DNA from: Ignavibacteriales bacterium
GTDB taxonomy: Bacteria > Bacteroidota > Ignavibacteria > Ignavibacteriales > Ignavibacteriaceae
Direction of reading: 5' to 3'
NCBI GenBank assembly: GCA_016709765.1
Contig: JADJMD010000016.1
Coordinates: 1 to 64,000, forward strand
Length of the DNA: 64,000 bases
The notes below the pieces were generated by a model. It was not told the origin of the DNA and searched no databases. It saw only the letters and a program-made list of their open reading frames with translations. Every line of letters starts with the position of its first letter. Position 1 is the first letter of the stretch. This document shows, one piece after another, positions 46,353 to 54,796 of this stretch. The translations under genes and the position numbers were made by a program.

Positions 46353-47000
46353 ATGATACTTGATGTTTTAAAAATAGATGGATCTAAATCGGTTGATAAA
46401 ATTGATTTATCCGATAGCATTTTTGCGATAGAACCTAATGATCACGCAATCTATTTATCTGTAAAAGCTTTTTTAGCTAACCAAAGACAGGGTACATCCA
46501 AGTCTAAGGAAAGAGCAGAAGTTAGAGGCGGCGGTAAGAAACCTTGGAAGCAAAAAGGTCGTGGAGGTGCTCGCGCCGGTACATCACGCTCACCCTTATG
46601 GGTTGGTGGTGGAACAATATTTGGGCCACGTCCGAGAGATTATAGACAAGATTTACCAAAAAAAGTTAGAAGATTGGCTCGTAAATCAGCTTTTAGCTAT
46701 AAAGCTAAAGATGCCCAACTTTTAGTTGTTGAAGATTTTAATCTTGATCAACCAAAGACAAAGGATTTTTCAAAAATTCTTAGTGCGTTAAAAGTTAGTG
46801 GCAAAAAAATTCTTTTACTTACAGAAGCAAATAATCCGAATGTTTATAAATCAGGAAGAAATATTCCTAAAGTAAAAGTGTTAGAAGCATCAAAAGCATC
46901 TACTTATGATTTATTGAATAATCAGATATTGATCTTACAAAAAAGTGCAGTTAAAGAAATAGAAAAAACATTTACTGCAAATGAAGAGGTGGTAAGTTAA
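46353..47000 (+). CDS. rplD: 50S ribosomal protein L4
   Basis: A 215-residue L4. The extended loop that reaches the exit tunnel has GGGKKPWKQKGRGGARAGTSRSPLWVGGGTIFGPRPRDY. In E. coli L4 represses the S10 operon; no leader element for that is recognisable here. It ends 1 bp before the rplW ATG. Confidence 0.98.
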   Translation: MILDVLKIDGSKSVDKIDLSDSIFAIEPNDHAIYLSVKAFLANQRQGTSKSKERAEVRGGGKKPWKQKGRGGARAGTSRSPLWVGGGTIFGPRPRDYRQDLPKKVRRLARKSAFSYKAKDAQLLVVEDFNLDQPKTKDFSKILSALKVSGKKILLLTEANNPNVYKSGRNIPKVKVLEASKASTYDLLNNQILILQKSAVKEIEKTFTANEEVVS

Positions 47001-47001
47001 T

Positions 47002-47298
47002 ATGAATAATATTTTAGTTAGACCGCTTATAACAGAAAAAATGACAAACATCAGCGCAGAACAAGCTGGTAAGTATGGATTCTTGGTTAACCCACGAGCA
47101 AATAAAATTGAAATCAAAAAAGCGATTGAGAAAAAGTTTGATGTTCATGTTATTGAAGTTAGAACTATAAATCATCCAGGGAAAATAAAATCTCAATTTA
47201 GAAAAAGTGGAAGATTTGAAGGTAAAACAGCACGCTCTAAAAAAGCTATCGTTACCCTAAAAGAGGGAGAAAAAATTGAACTTTTTGAGCAAGTATAG
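47002..47298 (+). CDS. rplW: 50S ribosomal protein L23
   Basis: A 98-residue L23. ILVRPLITEKMTNIS is the family N-terminus, with YGFLVNPRANKIEIKKAIEKKFDVHV following. It lies at the tunnel exit and docks trigger factor and SRP. Its ribosome site (GAGGTGG) lies inside the end of rplD, so the two are coupled. Confidence 0.98.
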   Translation: MNNILVRPLITEKMTNISAEQAGKYGFLVNPRANKIEIKKAIEKKFDVHVIEVRTINHPGKIKSQFRKSGRFEGKTARSKKAIVTLKEGEKIELFEQV

Positions 47299-47319
47299 CA
47301 TAGGAAATAGGAATATATA

Positions 47320-48144
<825 letters not shown>

Positions 48145-48161
48145 TAATTAGAGAGTAATTT

Positions 48162-48443
48162 ATGCCAAGATCCGTAAAAAAAGGTCCTTTTCTAGATTAT
48201 AAATTAGCTGAGAAAATTAAAAAGCTAAACGATACTAATCAGAAAAAAATTATAAAAACATGGTCTCGTTCTTCAACCATTTTTCCAGATTTTGTTGGAC
48301 ATACAATTGCTGTTCATAATGGTAATAAAATGATTCCTGTTTATGTTACTGAAAATATGGTTGGACATAAACTTGGTGAGTTTTCACCAACTAGAATTTT
48401 CAGAGGTCATCCTGGTACAAAGGCAGAAAAATCATCTAAATGA
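48162..48443 (+). CDS. rpsS: 30S ribosomal protein S19
   Basis: A 93-residue S19: MPRSVKKGPFLDYKLAEK, TWSRSSTIFPDFVGHTIAVHNGNK and GEFSPTRIFRGHPG. It sits in the 30S head with S13. The gap to rplV is about 22 bp. Confidence 0.98.
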   Translation: MPRSVKKGPFLDYKLAEKIKKLNDTNQKKIIKTWSRSSTIFPDFVGHTIAVHNGNKMIPVYVTENMVGHKLGEFSPTRIFRGHPGTKAEKSSK

Positions 48444-48465
48444 TAAACAATAGGATTTGAAATTA

Positions 48466-48810
48466 ATGGAAGCTAGAGCAATAAATAGATATATAGGTTC
48501 ATCACCAAGAAAAATGAGATTGGTAATTGATCTTATAAGAGGAATGCGTGTTGATAAAGCTTTGGAAGTATTACACTTCTCCTCAAAGCATTCATCTAAA
48601 GATGCTGAAAAAACTTTGAGATCAGCAGTTGCGAATCTTTTAAACTCAGATGATGCAACCAGAGTTGAACCACAAGATTTATATGTAAAGGAAGTTTTTG
48701 TTGATCAAGGACCAACGATCAAAAGAATTTCACCAGCACCGATGGGACGTGCATACAGAATCAGAAAAAGATCCTGTCATTTAACTGTTATAGTTGCAAG
48801 TAAAGTATAA
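48466..48810 (+). CDS. rplV: 50S ribosomal protein L22
   Basis: About 114 residues from ATG 48466. An in-frame TTG at 48457 exists, but the TAGGA site at 48451-48455 is spaced for the ATG. Conserved parts are YIGSSPRKMRLVIDLIRGM and the tunnel beta-hairpin near PTIKRISPAPMGRAYRIRKR. It lines the exit tunnel and shapes macrolide binding. Confidence 0.96.
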   Translation: MEARAINRYIGSSPRKMRLVIDLIRGMRVDKALEVLHFSSKHSSKDAEKTLRSAVANLLNSDDATRVEPQDLYVKEVFVDQGPTIKRISPAPMGRAYRIRKRSCHLTVIVASKV

Positions 48811-48826
48811 TTAAGGAGATAGATTT

Positions 48827-49468
48827 TTGGGACAAAAAACACACCCCGTAGGATTTAGAGTTGGAGTCATCAGAGGTTGGGATTCTAACTGGTATGAAAA
48901 TAAAAGCTATGCAGTTAAGTTAAAGGAAGATGATAAGCTTCGTACTTATGTAAAGAATAGATTGAAGAAGGCTGGGATTTCAAGAATTGTTATTGATAGG
49001 ACTTCAAAAAATATAATCTTAACAATTCATACTTCAAGACCTGGAGTTGTTATTGGTAAGAGTGGTAAAGAAATTACACAGCTTGAAGAAGAATTGAAAA
49101 GAATAACAAGTAAAGATGTTAAAGTTCAGATATCTGAAATTAAGAGACCAGAATTAGATGCTTATTTAGTTGCAGAAAATATCGCTAGTCAGCTTGCTGG
49201 TAGAGTATCTTTTAGAAGAGCAATGAAAACTTCTATAACTGCCGCGATGAGAATGGGTGCTGAAGGTATTAGAATTATGTGTGCTGGAAGACTTGGTGGT
49301 GCAGAAATGGCAAGAACTGAGCAATATAAAGAAGGTAGAATTCCTCTACACACTATTAGAGCGGATATAGATTACGCAAATGGTAGAGCTGAAACAATTT
49401 ATGGTTCTATTGGAATAAAAGTTTGGATTTGCCGTGGAGAAATTCTTGGCAAAAGAGTCACTGAATAA
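48827..49468 (+). CDS. rpsC: 30S ribosomal protein S3
   Basis: A 213-residue S3. The start is TTG at 48827 after AAGGAGA; GQKTHPVGFRVGVIRGWDSNWY is the conserved N-terminus. The KH domain has RPGVVIGKSGKEI, and the C-terminal half has GRLGGAEMARTEQYKEGRIPLHTIRADIDYA. It forms the mRNA entry channel. Confidence 0.98.
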   Translation: MGQKTHPVGFRVGVIRGWDSNWYENKSYAVKLKEDDKLRTYVKNRLKKAGISRIVIDRTSKNIILTIHTSRPGVVIGKSGKEITQLEEELKRITSKDVKVQISEIKRPELDAYLVAENIASQLAGRVSFRRAMKTSITAAMRMGAEGIRIMCAGRLGGAEMARTEQYKEGRIPLHTIRADIDYANGRAETIYGSIGIKVWICRGEILGKRVTE

Positions 49469-49491
49469 AATCGCTTAGGAGTTTTTTTCTT

Positions 49492-49911
49492 ATGTTAATG
49501 CCAAAAAGAGTAAAGTACAGAAAATCGCAGCGCGGAAGAAGAGCGGGAAAAGCCTATAGAGGAAGTTCCGTTGCTTTTGGTGATTTTGGATTAAAAGCTA
49601 TGGAACCAGCATGGATAACGAGCAGACAAATTGAAGCTTGTCGTGTTGCGCTTACCAGAAAAATGAAAAGAGATGGTAAAGTTTGGATTAGAATTTTTCC
49701 AGATAAACCAGTTTCTAAAAAACCTCTGGAAACAAGAATGGGAAAAGGAAAAGGTGGTCCTGAGTTTTGGGTTGCGGTTATTAAACCAGGAAGAGTGATG
49801 TTTGAAGTAGCTGGTATCTCAAGAGAACTAGCGAGTGAAGCTTTGAAATTGTGTTCACATAAACTTCCTATTAAAACTAAGGTTGTAAGCAGACCAGATA
49901 TTGAACAATAA
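49492..49911 (+). CDS. rplP: 50S ribosomal protein L16
   Basis: A 139-residue L16: MLMPKRVKYRKSQRGRR, AFGDFGLKAMEPAWITSRQIEACRVALTR and RMGKGKGGPEFWVAVIKPGR. It organises the A site near 5S and 23S rRNA. Start ATG 49492 after TAGGAG. The rpmC gene starts 13 bp after its stop. Confidence 0.98.
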   Translation: MLMPKRVKYRKSQRGRRAGKAYRGSSVAFGDFGLKAMEPAWITSRQIEACRVALTRKMKRDGKVWIRIFPDKPVSKKPLETRMGKGKGGPEFWVAVIKPGRVMFEVAGISRELASEALKLCSHKLPIKTKVVSRPDIEQ

Positions 49912-49924
49912 AAGAATAATAGAA

Positions 49925-50158
49925 ATGAAATTATACGAAATAAAAGAAATGACAAGTGATGAACTTGCAAAGAGAATAGAAGAAGAAGAAATAAATTTAG
50001 TTGATCTTCGTTTTTCTCATCAGCTTAAACAGTTGAACAATACTTCTAAACTTGCGCTTGCTAAAAAAGATATTGCTAGAATGAAAACTATTTTGACTGA
50101 AAGATTAAAGGCAGAAAAAGTAGCTCAAACAGATAAAAAGGAAGGAGCTAAAGCTTAA
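49925..50158 (+). CDS. rpmC: 50S ribosomal protein L29
   Basis: About 77 residues from ATG 49925 (MKLYEIKEMTSDELAKRI). An upstream TTG at 49901 inside rplP would add eight odd residues. The core helical pair includes LVDLRFSHQLKQLNNTSKL and ARMKTILTER. A Lys/Ala tail (EKVAQTDKKEGAKA) makes it somewhat longer than the usual 65 residues. It lies by the tunnel exit with L23. Confidence 0.94.
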   Translation: MKLYEIKEMTSDELAKRIEEEEINLVDLRFSHQLKQLNNTSKLALAKKDIARMKTILTERLKAEKVAQTDKKEGAKA

Positions 50159-50160
50159 TA

Positions 50161-50418
50161 ATGGAACAACGTACTTTAAGAAAAACTAGAATTGGTGTAG
50201 TAGTTAGCAATAAAATGGATAAGACCATCACTGTTGCTATTGAAAGAAAAGTTCCTCATCCTATCTATAAAAAGTATTTTAAGAAGACTACTAAGCTTAT
50301 GGCTCACGATGAAAAACAGGAATGCGGTTTAGGTGATAAAGTTAAAATTATGGAAACTCGCCCGCTCAGCAAGAATAAGAGATGGCGCCTTGTAGAAATT
50401 GTTGAAAAAGCCAAGTAA
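50161..50418 (+). CDS. rpsQ: 30S ribosomal protein S17
   Basis: An 85-residue S17: RKTRIGVVVSNKMDKTITVAIERKVPHPIYKKY, then GDKVKIMETRPLSKNKRWRLVEIVEKAK. It is an early 16S rRNA 5'-domain binder. The AAGGAAGGAG ribosome site is inside the rpmC end, 2 bp from whose stop it begins. Confidence 0.98.
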   Translation: MEQRTLRKTRIGVVVSNKMDKTITVAIERKVPHPIYKKYFKKTTKLMAHDEKQECGLGDKVKIMETRPLSKNKRWRLVEIVEKAK

Positions 50419-50432
50419 GGAGATTTTATAAG

Positions 50433-50801
50433 ATGATTCAAGAAGAAACCAATCTAATTGTTGCGGATAATTCAGGCGCTAAGCGAGTAAGATGTATCCG
50501 TGTACTTGGTGGTAGCGATAGAAAGTATGCTACTGTAGGTGATACAATAGTTGTATCGGTCAAAACAGCAATACCTAATGGAACAGTTAAAAAGGGTGAG
50601 GTATCACGTGCAGTAATTGTTAGAACAAAAAAAGAAGTTAGAAGAAAAGATGGTTCTTACATTAGATTTGATGAAAATGCTGCTGTGTTAATCAACGCTC
50701 AGAACGAGCCAAAAGGCACCCGTATTTTTGGACCTGTTGCAAGGGAATTAAGAGAAAGACAGTTTATGAAAATTGTTTCTTTAGCACCAGAAGTTATATA
50801 A
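50433..50801 (+). CDS. rplN: 50S ribosomal protein L14
   Basis: A 122-residue L14: MIQEETNLIVADNSGAKRVRCIRVLGGS, KKEVRRKDGSYIRFDENAAVLIN and GTRIFGPVARELRE. It bridges to 16S rRNA and is the RsfS target. AAGGAGA precedes the ATG. Confidence 0.98.
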   Translation: MIQEETNLIVADNSGAKRVRCIRVLGGSDRKYATVGDTIVVSVKTAIPNGTVKKGEVSRAVIVRTKKEVRRKDGSYIRFDENAAVLINAQNEPKGTRIFGPVARELRERQFMKIVSLAPEVI

Positions 50802-50814
50802 GGATTTTTGATAA

Positions 50815-51141
50815 ATGAAAATAAGAAAAAATGATAGTGTAATGGTTATTGCCGGTAATGATAAAGGCAGAACCGGAAAAGTTCTAAAAGTATTTCCTAA
50901 AACATCTCGATTAATTATTGAAGGAATTAATCTTAGGAAAAGGCATACAAAGCCAACTCAAAAATCACCACAAGGTGGCATTCAGGAAAAAGAAGCAGCT
51001 ATACACATTTCAAATGTTATGATTCTTGATCCAAAATCTAATGAACCCACAAGGATAGGTGCTAGAGTTATTTTAGATGAAAAATCAGGTAAAAAGAAAA
51101 TTGCCAGAGTTAGTCAAGTTTCTGGTGAAATGATTCCATAA
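50815..51141 (+). CDS. rplX: 50S ribosomal protein L24
   Basis: A 108-residue L24 with a KOW motif: IRKNDSVMVIAGNDKGRTGKVLKVFPK, followed by HTKPTQKSPQGGIQEKEAAIHISNV. It initiates 50S assembly. AAGGA precedes the ATG; rplE follows after 30 bp. Confidence 0.98.
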   Translation: MKIRKNDSVMVIAGNDKGRTGKVLKVFPKTSRLIIEGINLRKRHTKPTQKSPQGGIQEKEAAIHISNVMILDPKSNEPTRIGARVILDEKSGKKKIARVSQVSGEMIP

Positions 51142-51171
51142 GTAAATTTAATTTATTAGAGTTGTAGAGAA

Positions 51172-51834
51172 ATGGCTGAAAAGAAAATAAAAAAATCAGA
51201 TAAAGAACCTCAGAAGAAGGAACAGCAGAAAAAAGTATCGACTAAAGACGCTCCTGCTGCATTTGAAAAAGAAATTAAGATAACACCAAGACTTGGTGAA
51301 ATTTACAAAAAAGAAATTGTTCCTGCTTTGATTAAAACTTTTAGTTACAAAAGTATTATGCAGGCTCCTAAACTTGATAAAATTGTTGTTAATATGGGAG
51401 TTGGCGCGGCCGTAGCTGATCAAAAAATTATGGATGAAGCAGTTAAAGAACTTGAAACTATAACTGGTCAGAAAGTAAGCGTTAGAAAATCAAAGAAAGA
51501 TATTTCAAATTTTAAATTGCGCGTAAATACAAATATTGGTGCAATGGTTACTTTGAGAAAAGAAAGAATGTACGAGTTTCTTGATAGACTTATTAACGTT
51601 GCCTTACCTCGTGTAAGAGATTTTAAGGGCTTATCTGATAAATCATTTGATGGCAGAGGGAATTATACCATTGGCATTAAAGAACAGATTATATTTCCAG
51701 AAATAAATGCAGATAAAATTACACGTGTAATGGGTATGGATATTACTCTTGTTACATCAGCAAATACTGATAACGAATCTTTTGAATTGTTAAAAGCATT
51801 CGGTATTCCATTTAGAAAAAAAGAAGATAATTAA
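51172..51834 (+). CDS. rplE: 50S ribosomal protein L5 with Lys/Glu-rich N-terminal extension
   Basis: A 220-residue protein. The L5 core starts near residue 38 (PRLGEIYKKEIVPALIKTF) and has KIVVNMGVGAA, RGNYTIGIKEQIIFPEI and GMDITLVTSA. About 37 residues precede it, rich in Lys, Glu and Gln (EKKIKKSDKEPQKKEQQKK). The usual L5 is about 180 residues. The start at 51172 has a GTAGAG site; an internal start is not obvious, so the extension appears genuine. L5 binds 5S rRNA and contacts the P-site tRNA. Confidence 0.95.
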   Translation: MAEKKIKKSDKEPQKKEQQKKVSTKDAPAAFEKEIKITPRLGEIYKKEIVPALIKTFSYKSIMQAPKLDKIVVNMGVGAAVADQKIMDEAVKELETITGQKVSVRKSKKDISNFKLRVNTNIGAMVTLRKERMYEFLDRLINVALPRVRDFKGLSDKSFDGRGNYTIGIKEQIIFPEINADKITRVMGMDITLVTSANTDNESFELLKAFGIPFRKKEDN

Positions 51835-51852
51835 GGATTTAAAGGAGACTTA

Positions 51853-52122
51853 ATGGCAAGACTTAGCATAATCGCCCGTGATGCAAAAAGAAGAAAGCTT
51901 AATGAAAAGTTTAAAAAGCTTAGAGAAGAACTGAAAGAAAAAGGTGATTACGATGCATTACAAAAGTTGCCGCGCAATTCATCTCCGGTTAGATTAAAAA
52001 ATCGTTGCATGTTTACTGGTAGAGGAAGATCATACTACCGTAAGTTTGGCGTATCTAGATTAGTCCTCAGAGAGATGGCTCTTCGAGGTGAGATTCCAGG
52101 ATTAAAAAAATCAAGTTGGTAG
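51853..52122 (+). CDS. rpsN: 30S ribosomal protein S14 (zinc-free long form)
   Basis: An 89-residue S14: MARLSIIARDAKRRKLNEKFKKLREELK, then LPRNSSPVRLKNRCMFTGRGRSYYRKFGVSRLVLREMA. The zinc CxxC pairs of the 61-residue form are missing, so this is the C- long form. AAAGGAGA precedes the ATG. Confidence 0.98.
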   Translation: MARLSIIARDAKRRKLNEKFKKLREELKEKGDYDALQKLPRNSSPVRLKNRCMFTGRGRSYYRKFGVSRLVLREMALRGEIPGLKKSSW

Positions 52123-52134
52123 GAGTTTATAATT

Positions 52135-52530
52135 ATGTCAGTAACTGATCCGATTTCAGATTTTTTGCTAAGAATTAGAAATGCTTCGAAAGCAAAGAAA
52201 TTAAGAGTAGAAATTCCTGCTTCAAAAATGAAGCAAGGTTTAGCGGATATCTTAAAGAAAGAAAGTTTTATTCACGATTATTCTATCGTTGAAGATAACA
52301 AACAAAATTTTATTAAAATTCAACTTAAGTATCGTGATGGCGCTAGCGCAATAACCGGTCTTAAAAGAATTAGCAAACCCGGATTACGGATTTATAAAGA
52401 TGCATCTGAACTACCAAGAGTTCTTAATGGTTTAGGAACTGCTGTTATTTCAACCTCTAAAGGATTGTTAACAGACAAGGAAGCTAGAACTCAATCAGTT
52501 GGTGGTGAAGTAATTTGTTATATCTGGTAA
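52135..52530 (+). CDS. rpsH: 30S ribosomal protein S8
   Basis: A 131-residue S8: DPISDFLLRIRNASKAKK, VLNGLGTAVISTSKGLLTDKEAR and GGEVICYIW at the end. It binds helix 21 of 16S rRNA and represses the spc operon in E. coli. AGGAG precedes the ATG. Confidence 0.98.
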   Translation: MSVTDPISDFLLRIRNASKAKKLRVEIPASKMKQGLADILKKESFIHDYSIVEDNKQNFIKIQLKYRDGASAITGLKRISKPGLRIYKDASELPRVLNGLGTAVISTSKGLLTDKEARTQSVGGEVICYIW

Positions 52531-52552
52531 TTTTTTTGATGGAGAATTAAAA

Positions 52553-53092
52553 GTGTCAAGAATTGGAAAAAAAATAATTGAAATCCCTAAAGGCGTAACT
52601 GTTACGTTGGAGGGCAATAATGTTAAAGTTAAAGGTCCTAAAGGCGAACTTCAAAGAGTTGTTCATAACAACATGAAAGTTGAAATGAATGATAGTAAGA
52701 TTGAAGTTAAAAGACCTGATGATCAAAAAGAAAACAGAGCACTTCATGGATTAACACGCGCATTGATTCAGAATATGATTCTTGGCGTTAATGAAGAGTA
52801 TAAAAAAGATTTGGATATCGTTGGAGTTGGTTATAAAGTTGAATTGAAAGGCACAAACCTTTTATTGAATATGGGATATTCGCACCCAATATATTTTATT
52901 CCACCAACCGGAATAAAATTAGAAGCAACAACACCAACGCATATTGTTATCTCAGGAATTGATAAACAATTAGTTGGACAGGTTGCTGCAAAAATAAGAT
53001 CCATAAGAAAACCGGAACCTTATAAAGGCAAAGGTATTAAATACTCTAATGAACAGATTTTAAGAAAAGCCGGCAAAACTGCAGGTAAATAA
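52553..53092 (+). CDS. rplF: 50S ribosomal protein L6
   Basis: A 179-residue L6 with GTG start after TGGAGA. SRIGKKIIEIPKGVTV opens the first repeat; the second has VGQVAAKIRSIRKPEPYKGKGIKY. It lies near the factor-binding centre. Confidence 0.98.
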   Translation: MSRIGKKIIEIPKGVTVTLEGNNVKVKGPKGELQRVVHNNMKVEMNDSKIEVKRPDDQKENRALHGLTRALIQNMILGVNEEYKKDLDIVGVGYKVELKGTNLLLNMGYSHPIYFIPPTGIKLEATTPTHIVISGIDKQLVGQVAAKIRSIRKPEPYKGKGIKYSNEQILRKAGKTAGK

Positions 53093-53114
53093 TTGTAATG
53101 GAGTTTAGAATAAA

Positions 53115-53480
53115 ATGATAAAGCGAAATAATAGTCCACGATTAAGATCAAAGACAAGAATAAGAAAAAAAATATCTGGGACTACAGAAGTACCAAGATT
53201 AACAGTATACAGAAGCCTTAATCAAGTTTATGCTCAGATTATTGATGATTCAACAGGTACTACTTTAGCTGCAGCTTCATCATTATCAAAAGAACTTGTT
53301 GAAGAAATCAAAAACTCTAAAGGCAAAGTTTCAAAAAGTAAACTTGTTGGAAGTTTAGTTGCAAAAAAAGCATTAGAACAAAAAATATCTAACGTAGTTT
53401 TTGATCGTAATGGATATCGATATCACGGACGTATTCAAGCTATTGCTGAAGGCGCTCGTGAAGCCGGATTAAAATTTTGA
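53115..53480 (+). CDS. rplR: 50S ribosomal protein L18
   Basis: A 121-residue L18: RKKISGTTEVPRLTVYRSLNQVYAQIIDD and FDRNGYRYHGRIQAIAEGAREAGLKF. It binds 5S rRNA with L5. Its stop is followed after 4 bp by tRNA-Gln, then rpsE. Confidence 0.98.
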   Translation: MIKRNNSPRLRSKTRIRKKISGTTEVPRLTVYRSLNQVYAQIIDDSTGTTLAAASSLSKELVEEIKNSKGKVSKSKLVGSLVAKKALEQKISNVVFDRNGYRYHGRIQAIAEGAREAGLKF

Positions 53481-53484
53481 TAAT

Positions 53485-53558
53485 TGCCGGATCGTCTAAT
53501 GGTAGGACTACGCCCTTTGGAGGCGTCTGTAGAGGTTCGAATCCTCTTCCGGCAACCA
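53485..53558 (+). tRNA. tRNA-Gln (anticodon TTG) inside the spc ribosomal-protein group
   Basis: The acceptor TGCCGGA/TCCGGCA, anticodon stem ACGCC/GGCGT enclosing CTTTGGA, and T arm AGAGG-TTCGAAT-CCTCT. Unlike the other five tRNAs here, CCA is encoded directly (discriminator A then CCA at 53556-53558). It lies 4 bp after rplR and 46 bp before the rpsE start on the same strand, so it must be cut out of the operon transcript or have its own promoter. Confidence 0.95.
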
Positions 53559-53604
53559 AAGTGTTAAGTAATTTATTTAATTAAAAGATTGTTTGGAGAT
53601 TTAT

Positions 53605-54117
53605 TTGAAAGCTGTAAAATCAACTGATACTGAAGGACTTAAAGAAAAAGTTGTTCACATTAACAGAGTTGCTAAAGTTGTTAAAGGTGGACGTAGATTC
53701 AGTTTTAATGCTATTGTAGTTGTTGGTAATGGTAATGGTGTTGTTGGAGTAGGTCTTGGTAAAGCAAATGAAGTTACTGATGCTATTTCTAAAGGCATTG
53801 ATGATGCAAAGAAAAACGTTGTAAAAGTTTCTATTATCAAAGGAACAGTCGCTCACGAAATTATTGGTAAATTTGGTGCTGGCAAAGTATTACTAAAACC
53901 AGCTTCACCGGGAACAGGTTTGATTGCAGGTGGCGGTGTTAGAGCAGTTTTAGAAGCTGCAGGTATTTCAGATATCCTTACAAAATCACTCGGTTCAAGC
54001 AATCCACACAATCAAGTTAAAGCAACTCTTGATGGTTTATTAAAGCAGATTGATGCAAGAAAAATGGCTTCAAAGAGAGGCATTACAATTAAAGATTTGT
54101 TTATTAGTGCGAACTAA
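53605..54117 (+). CDS. rpsE: 30S ribosomal protein S5
   Basis: About 170 residues from TTG 53605. The open frame allows TTG at 53593, but that codon overlaps the GGAG ribosome site (53595-53598), which is well spaced for 53605. LKEKVVHINRVAKVVKGGRRFSFNA and GVGLGKANEVTDAISKGIDDAKKN are S5 marks, with AGISDILTKSLGSSNPHN later. It sits at the mRNA entry and affects accuracy. Confidence 0.94.
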   Translation: MKAVKSTDTEGLKEKVVHINRVAKVVKGGRRFSFNAIVVVGNGNGVVGVGLGKANEVTDAISKGIDDAKKNVVKVSIIKGTVAHEIIGKFGAGKVLLKPASPGTGLIAGGGVRAVLEAAGISDILTKSLGSSNPHNQVKATLDGLLKQIDARKMASKRGITIKDLFISAN

Positions 54118-54128
54118 GGATTAGGAAA

Positions 54129-54314
54129 ATGGCAAAAATAAAAATCACTCAAACTAGAAGTATAATAGATAGACCTAAAGATCAAAAGGCTACAATTGAA
54201 GCATTGGGTTTAGGAAGACCAAATTGGGTTAAAATTCATAACGATACTCCTCAGATAAGAGGAATGGTAAGAAAAGTAACTCACTTGGTTAAAGTTGAAG
54301 AATTAAAAGATTAG
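54129..54314 (+). CDS. rpmD: 50S ribosomal protein L30
   Basis: A 61-residue L30: IKITQTRSIIDRPKDQKATIEALGLGRPNWVKIHNDTPQIRGM. Standard size and place between rpsE and rplO. A GGATTAGG site precedes the ATG. Confidence 0.97.
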   Translation: MAKIKITQTRSIIDRPKDQKATIEALGLGRPNWVKIHNDTPQIRGMVRKVTHLVKVEELKD

Positions 54315-54326
54315 TAAGGTTTTATA

Positions 54327-54785
54327 ATGGATATATTAAGCAATCTTAAGTACGCAAAAGGCTCTAGAAAAAATCGCAAAAGAGTTGGACGTGGTGAAGG
54401 CTCCGGACATGGAAACCAATCTACCCGAGGTATGAATGGTCAGATGTCAAGATCAGGTGCAAAACATAAAGCCTGGTTTGAAGGGGGTCAGATGCCGCTT
54501 CAAAGACGAGTTCCAAAATTTGGGTTTACAAATATTTTTAAAATAGAATATCAAGTTGTAAACGTAAACTCATTACAAAAATTAGTTGATGCCAAATTAA
54601 TTAAAGATCAAACTTTAAATGCTGCCGAGTTAAAGAAATTAGGATTAGTTTCAAGCTCAAAAAAACCTATTAAGGTTTTAGGCAAGGGTGATGTTAAATC
54701 TAAATTGAATTTAACTGTTAGTGATTTCAGTAAATCAGCTCAACAAAAAATTGAAGCAGCTGGTGGCACTATTACTAAAGTATAG
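54327..54785 (+). CDS. rplO: 50S ribosomal protein L15
   Basis: A 152-residue L15: GSRKNRKRVGRGEGSGHGNQSTRGMNGQMSRSG, FEGGQMPLQRRVPKFGF and a C-terminal IEAAGGTI. It is a late 50S assembly protein. secY starts 11 bp after its stop. Confidence 0.98.
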   Translation: MDILSNLKYAKGSRKNRKRVGRGEGSGHGNQSTRGMNGQMSRSGAKHKAWFEGGQMPLQRRVPKFGFTNIFKIEYQVVNVNSLQKLVDAKLIKDQTLNAAELKKLGLVSSSKKPIKVLGKGDVKSKLNLTVSDFSKSAQQKIEAAGGTITKV

Positions 54786-54796
54786 CAAACAAACAG

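Noticed and set aside
49554..49970. A 138-residue open frame antisense to rplP
   Set aside because: The sense frame encodes a complete L16; the antisense frame has no start context or known family.
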